A stretch of DNA of 64,000 nt from Paenibacillus sp. FSL R5-0912. Its GTDB lineage: Bacteria > Bacillota > Bacilli > Paenibacillales > Paenibacillaceae. Shown here piece by piece: positions 60,349-64,000 of the stretch; the stretch's first letter is position 1; each line of letters begins with the position of its first letter. The stretch is taken from assembly GCF_000758605.1 (NCBI RefSeq), contig NZ_CP009282.1, forward strand, positions 3,720,001-3,784,000. Reading direction: 5' to 3'. The notes under the pieces were generated by a model. It ran no database searches and had not been told where the DNA came from. It saw only the letters and a list, made by a program, of their open reading frames with translations. Both the position numbers and the translations under genes were made by a program.

Positions 60349-60945
60349 ATGATTTCGAAGAATGCTGAGCAACTGGAGGGCAGCGTGATCAGGCTTGTGC
60401 CCCTCATGGAAGAGCATAAGCCGGAGCTGGTTAAGGTGCTGAACGATCCGCTGATCTGGGAATACACCTGGAGAAGAATCAGTACAGAAGAGCAGGTAGG
60501 GCAATTGATTGACGCGGCATTGGTGAACAAGGCTAAAGGTACGGATATGCCTTTTGTCATCATTGAGCAGGCTTCCGGCCGAATTGCCGGCACTACGCGG
60601 ATCATGCATCTGGACCGGACACACCGCAATGCTGAGATCGGCTGCACCTGGATTTCGCCGGATTACTGGAGAACCGCAGTGAACACGGAGTCGAAGTCGC
60701 TGCTTCTGCAGTACTGCTTCGAGGCGCTCGGATTAATCCGTGTTAACTTCTCTATTGTCAGTAGCAACCTCCGGTCACAGCGGGCGGTTGAACGGATTGG
60801 TGCTGTCCGGGAAGGCGTGCTGCGCAAGCACCGCCTCACTTCTGACGGCATGGTTATGGACAATGCGCTGTACAGTATCATTGATGACGAGTGGCCGGCG
60901 GTGAAGGCTAATCTTGATTATTTGTTGAATGTGAAGTATAAGTAG
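60349..60945 (+). CDS. GNAT acetyltransferase, RimJ/RimL type
   Basis: 198 residues from ATG 60349 (CAGGAGGGC upstream). VIRLVPLMEEHKPEL opening, NAEIGCTWISPDYWRTAVNTE acetyl-CoA strand region, ALGLIRVNFSIVSSNLRSQRAVERIGAVREG, all typical of RimJ/L-like ribosomal or small-molecule acetyltransferases. 56 bp after thrS, with no terminator between, so it may be read through from the T-box promoter. Confidence 0.88.
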   Translation: MISKNAEQLEGSVIRLVPLMEEHKPELVKVLNDPLIWEYTWRRISTEEQVGQLIDAALVNKAKGTDMPFVIIEQASGRIAGTTRIMHLDRTHRNAEIGCTWISPDYWRTAVNTESKSLLLQYCFEALGLIRVNFSIVSSNLRSQRAVERIGAVREGVLRKHRLTSDGMVMDNALYSIIDDEWPAVKANLDYLLNVKYK

Positions 60946-60976
60946 CTGCATCCATCCGGGTGCCCAAGCGAAGCTT

Positions 60977-61013
60977 AGAGGGGTCCCATTGCGGGCCCCT
61001 CTATTATTTTTTT
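60977..61013 (+). terminator. Terminator after the GNAT gene
   Basis: AGAGGGGtCCC-attgc-GGGcCCCTCT followed by ATTATTTTTTT. Confidence 0.88.
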
Positions 61014-61189
61014 GCAAATAGCCATATCTGAGAAACATTGATATAATAGAAAGAACTGAGGATAGAAACATACATTCCCCAATATATCGTTTATCGTGAT
61101 CCTAGCCCATACTTCACCCTTCGGGGCAGATGTGGGTTTATGTTATGTTGTGAGGTAAATTATGAAGTGATGGCGAGGTTGGCTGGAGC

Positions 61190-62695
61190 ATGAACTGGAA
61201 TGATTTTGGAGAACGGAATAAACGGCTGAATCCCCTATGGAGTCTGGGGGCAGGCATGAATCTCGGCGAGCTTCAGCCTTATAAGGAAATGATTGCTCTA
61301 AGCGTGCTGCTGCAGATCTATTATCTGGAGCTGGAATCGAATGAACAGAGATCCAGGGAGGATCTGGTCCAGCTGACCTGGAGCTCGCTTGAACGCTTCG
61401 GCATCGCGAAGCTTGGCAGTCCGGAATCGGTGGAACGGCTGGTGGACGGGCTACTGTGGAGCGGAGGCGGCGGGGATTTCGAGGCGAACTATTATGATGA
61501 TCAGTCCCGTCAGATGGCGGTGCAGAAATACAAATATTTCTCAGTGGATGAAGATGCCACCCGTACCAGCTGGGAAGAGAACGGGACCACAATCTACCGG
61601 CTCTCCGAATATGCGATGGAGCTGATCTTCATGAGCCATGAGATCATTGACGAATTTCAAATCAGCATCAAGCTGCTCGAGATTCAGATGCATATCAAGC
61701 ATGGACGGGTAACCCGGGCGATGCAGGATGTGAACGAGCTGATCTCCCGGGTGCGGAAGATGACCCAGCAGCAGCAGGAATACCGCAATGCGCTACGCCG
61801 TAATCCGAAGCATATCTTCAGCGAATATGGCGCTCAGCGGCACCAGCGGCTGGAGGAGATTCATCAGCAATTTGACGAAGAACGCAAGCATTTCGATAAT
61901 ATTCACCGCTCGCTGGCCCGGCTGGCCAATGATGAGAAGGATGTCATCGACTTCAATGAGCTGCGCCTGCTCTCCGAGCGGGTCGAACTCTCCCGTCGGG
62001 TGCATGATGAGCTTGCCGAAGTGGTACTTAGCATTTTTGAAGCGGAAACCAATCTCAGGCTCAACTTCCCCGAGCTGTTCTGGGGTGCCGCCGGCTTCAA
62101 CTTCCGTACCCACGTCTGGGAGGAATGGGTGAAGCCGGAAGGGTTGCCGGATGGAGACAGCATGGAAACTCTGATCAGCGGGCTATTTTCTCCCAGCCAA
62201 GACTTCATTTATCCGCTGGCCTGGGCCTGGGAAGAGCAGGATGTCGGCTTCCTGCCGGACGAATTGCCGGAAGACCCGGATGAAGCCGGGGAGGAGGAAG
62301 AACTCCACTATGTCCCCAAAAGCATACCGTGGACCGAGGTATCTGAGCTTTGGCTGCCGGTCTTCGCCGGACTGGCAGAACAGGGAAGCTTTACATTCTC
62401 GGCAGAGGCTTTCTCTGAGGATGAACAGCGGCGCTGGGCGGATACCCCCAATGCGGTGGACCTGTGGGTTCAATTTTTCCATACCGAAATTAAGGTGCAG
62501 GAGCAGGAAGTGGAAGGTTACGGCGGGGCCGATGAATGTCAGAAGCTGATTGGGCGGCTGATTGCGGACCACCCGGAGCTTGAGACCTTGCGGGGCAAAG
62601 TGCTGCAGACCAGGATTGCTAACGGGCAGCAAGGCAGCATCCGCTGGCCCGGTCTGGAGATCAGTCCTTATACCATTACTATAGTAGAGAAGTGA
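61190..62695 (+). CDS. Candidate JetA (kleisin-like subunit of a Wadjet system)
   Basis: 501 residues from ATG 61190 (GGTTGGCTGGAG upstream, weak). N-terminal ~100 residues helical (MIALSVLLQIYYLELESNEQ), then winged-helix-like, a long helical middle with charged coiled-coil segments (~185-300), an acidic linker (PEDPDEAGEEEEL, ~362-374) and a C-terminal domain. It has no enzymatic motif, consistent with a kleisin/MukF-like role. The order (this gene, a ~250-aa helical protein, then a large SMC-like ATPase) matches JetA-JetB-JetC of Wadjet plasmid-defence condensins. Family assignment rests on layout and overall look, not on a search. Confidence 0.6.
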   Translation: MNWNDFGERNKRLNPLWSLGAGMNLGELQPYKEMIALSVLLQIYYLELESNEQRSREDLVQLTWSSLERFGIAKLGSPESVERLVDGLLWSGGGGDFEANYYDDQSRQMAVQKYKYFSVDEDATRTSWEENGTTIYRLSEYAMELIFMSHEIIDEFQISIKLLEIQMHIKHGRVTRAMQDVNELISRVRKMTQQQQEYRNALRRNPKHIFSEYGAQRHQRLEEIHQQFDEERKHFDNIHRSLARLANDEKDVIDFNELRLLSERVELSRRVHDELAEVVLSIFEAETNLRLNFPELFWGAAGFNFRTHVWEEWVKPEGLPDGDSMETLISGLFSPSQDFIYPLAWAWEEQDVGFLPDELPEDPDEAGEEEELHYVPKSIPWTEVSELWLPVFAGLAEQGSFTFSAEAFSEDEQRRWADTPNAVDLWVQFFHTEIKVQEQEVEGYGGADECQKLIGRLIADHPELETLRGKVLQTRIANGQQGSIRWPGLEISPYTITIVEK

Positions 62696-62706
62696 GATGA
62701 TTCAGC

Positions 62707-63465
62707 ATGAGTTATTCGTTAGAGCAAGTACAACAGGCTTCACGGCTGTTCTTCGACCTGCTTCGCCGCAAGGTGATATCACTTGATGATCCCGCTGCGG
62801 CCGAATGCCTGCAGGATACCGTCGCTTATGATGCCTTACAATATGTAGCCAAAGAAGCCGGCTGCCGGATTATGAACTCCGGGCATCGTCTGCACCTGCT
62901 CGTGAGTCCAATGGGTTCCGGCTTTGCCAGCAACTTCACACAGCTGCGCAATAAATATTCGCGCATCGAACGCAAGACGCATCTGCATATCATCAACGTA
63001 ATTATTCTGGTGTTCCTGGCTGAGATGGATCAGGATGAACAGCATTTCAAGCCGGGTCAGGACAGCATGTCCTACATACAGCTCTCGGATCAGGTATCCG
63101 TCCTGTTCCAGACATGGATGGACATGGACGAAGACGGCAGCTTCAGCAAGCAGTGGCGGCTGGATATTCAGGCGATGCACAAAGTATGGAGCAGCCTGTA
63201 TATGCAGACCAAAAGCCAGGAGGAGGGCGATTCGCTGACCCGCGGCGCCGGCTCACGGATCGGCCTGATCCATGAGGGGATGAAGCTGCTGGAGGAAGAG
63301 CATCTGGTGTTCATCTCCGAGAACGAGAAGCGGATTTTCCCCCGGGAAGAGCTGTATGAGCGGATGCGTTATCTCTATCATGATGTGGACCGCTATAAGG
63401 AGCTGAAGGCCCTGATTGGCCGGACACTCAGCGAGAAGGAGGAGGAAGCCCATGCCGCGCATTGA
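62707..63465 (+). CDS. Candidate JetB (DUF6063-like, KITE/MukE-like subunit)
   Basis: 252 residues from ATG 62707, 11 bp after the previous stop. Alpha/beta N-terminal half (QQASRLFFDLLRRKVISLDD) and winged-helix-like C-terminal half (MKLLEEEHLVFISENEKRIFPREELYERM). No catalytic residues visible. It overlaps the next gene by 14 bp, so translation is coupled. In Wadjet and MukBEF the middle subunit of this size bridges kleisin and SMC heads. Confidence 0.6.
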   Translation: MSYSLEQVQQASRLFFDLLRRKVISLDDPAAAECLQDTVAYDALQYVAKEAGCRIMNSGHRLHLLVSPMGSGFASNFTQLRNKYSRIERKTHLHIINVIILVFLAEMDQDEQHFKPGQDSMSYIQLSDQVSVLFQTWMDMDEDGSFSKQWRLDIQAMHKVWSSLYMQTKSQEEGDSLTRGAGSRIGLIHEGMKLLEEEHLVFISENEKRIFPREELYERMRYLYHDVDRYKELKALIGRTLSEKEEEAHAAH

Positions 63466-64000
63466 GCGAATCCGCATCTCCGGACTTAAATATGAGAAGA
63501 TGCTGAAGAAATATGAGGATATGATCCTCGACCTGTGCAATGAGGAAGGCCCGTCCAACACGCTGATTACACTGATGAACGGCGGGGGGAAGGGCGTGCT
63601 GCTGCAGTCGATATTCCAGCTGCTGATGCCCAAGGCGGCCTGGGGTAAAGATAATGAGAACCAGGTAGAAGCCTTCTTCCATAATCACAAAAAACAGCTG
63701 AAGCCCTATACGTTCCACGTTGCTATCGAATGGCGGCTGGACGAGCCGGAACGGACGGAGTACATAACCACCGGAATCGCAATGACTGCCCAGAACTCGA
63801 TGGATCTGCTGGAGATCAAAGTAGATTATCTGCTCTATGCGCTGCTCAATTATGATGAGAATGCGGAGCTTACATTGTCTACCCTGCCGCTCTATGATCA
63901 CGAGCTGAACACTCCGGCCAGCTTTGAAGCGATTCAGCAATTTGTCCGTGAGCGGCGTAATGAGATCGTTGCGTTTGGCAGCCACAGCTCGGATCTGAAG
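63452..64000 (+). CDS. Candidate JetC, MukB-like SMC ATPase (5' part)
   Basis: 183 residues, open at the window edge, from ATG 63452 behind AAGGAGGAGGAAG. Starts as an SMC/RecF-type head: RIRISGLKYEKM, then TLITLMNGGGKGVLLQSI. The nucleotide loop is G-G-G-K47-G48: the Lys is present but Ser/Thr after it is Gly, unlike the canonical Walker A GxxGxGK(S/T). A Q-loop-like NENQVEAFF follows. A protein of over 1000 residues with long coiled coils is expected downstream, then a TOPRIM nuclease (JetD). Confidence 0.65.
   Translation, partial: MPRIERIRISGLKYEKMLKKYEDMILDLCNEEGPSNTLITLMNGGGKGVLLQSIFQLLMPKAAWGKDNENQVEAFFHNHKKQLKPYTFHVAIEWRLDEPERTEYITTGIAMTAQNSMDLLEIKVDYLLYALLNYDENAELTLSTLPLYDHELNTPASFEAIQQFVRERRNEIVAFGSHSSDLK

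Overview
The window looks like a chromosomal segment from a Gram-positive, spore-former-type Firmicute, most probably Paenibacillus or a close relative. The support is moderate GC with strong GGAGG ribosome sites and several TTG/GTG starts, a T-box-controlled threonyl-tRNA synthetase, CcpA-type cre sites, YesM/YesN two-component pairs with LplB/YtcP-type permeases, lipoprotein solute-binding proteins, and a dense set of carbohydrate-active enzymes. The genus is inferred; no rRNA or other marker gene is present.

Layout. 1-7.7 kb: the end of a MacB-type permease with its HlyD-like adaptor, a secreted NagZ lipoprotein divergent from ferritin, a cation diffusion facilitator with a long leader, two divergent genes that have both lost their 5' ends at one junction, a NrtR-like Nudix/winged-helix regulator with an operator-like palindrome on its own promoter, and a bacteriohemerythrin. 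7.7-10.2 kb: a HIT-family gene split cleanly by an IS605-type element (TnpA plus TnpB), followed by a decayed gene. 10.3-18 kb: a metallophosphoesterase, an 850-bp intergenic region made almost wholly of short tandem repeats, a MarR/NmrA pair, and a two-component system with an ABC exporter. 18-22.8 kb: a TetR/oxidoreductase/monooxygenase block with three operator-like sites, then an AT-rich HAD gene broken by an IS3-family element with a textbook -1 frameshift site.

23-37.5 kb is a co-oriented polysaccharide locus: a 12-Asp-box GH74-like protein, a 1000-residue secreted GH26 mannanase, two permeases, a solute-binding lipoprotein, a YesN regulator, a YesM kinase and an alpha-galactosidase-like GH36/27 enzyme. 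Together these read as galactomannan sensing, external cleavage, oligosaccharide import and debranching. 37.5-48.7 kb: a LysR/YeiH pair, a hexuronate block (GntR, fructuronate reductase-like SDR, UxaC) around a 42-bp perfect palindrome, and an AraC-controlled cluster of three Gfo/Idh/MocA dehydrogenases plus one TIM-barrel isomerase. 48.8-60.9 kb: TetR/GNAT, MsrA, a GH64 beta-1,3-glucanase, a CWB2 lipoprotein, a two-component system, a DUF1796 protein, an uncharacterised membrane protein, a HAD phosphatase, T-box/thrS and a GNAT.

61.2-64 kb: the start of an operon resembling the Wadjet (JetABCD) anti-plasmid SMC system: a kleisin-like protein, a DUF6063-like protein, and the N-terminus of a large MukB-like ATPase that runs off the window and carries an unusual Walker A loop.
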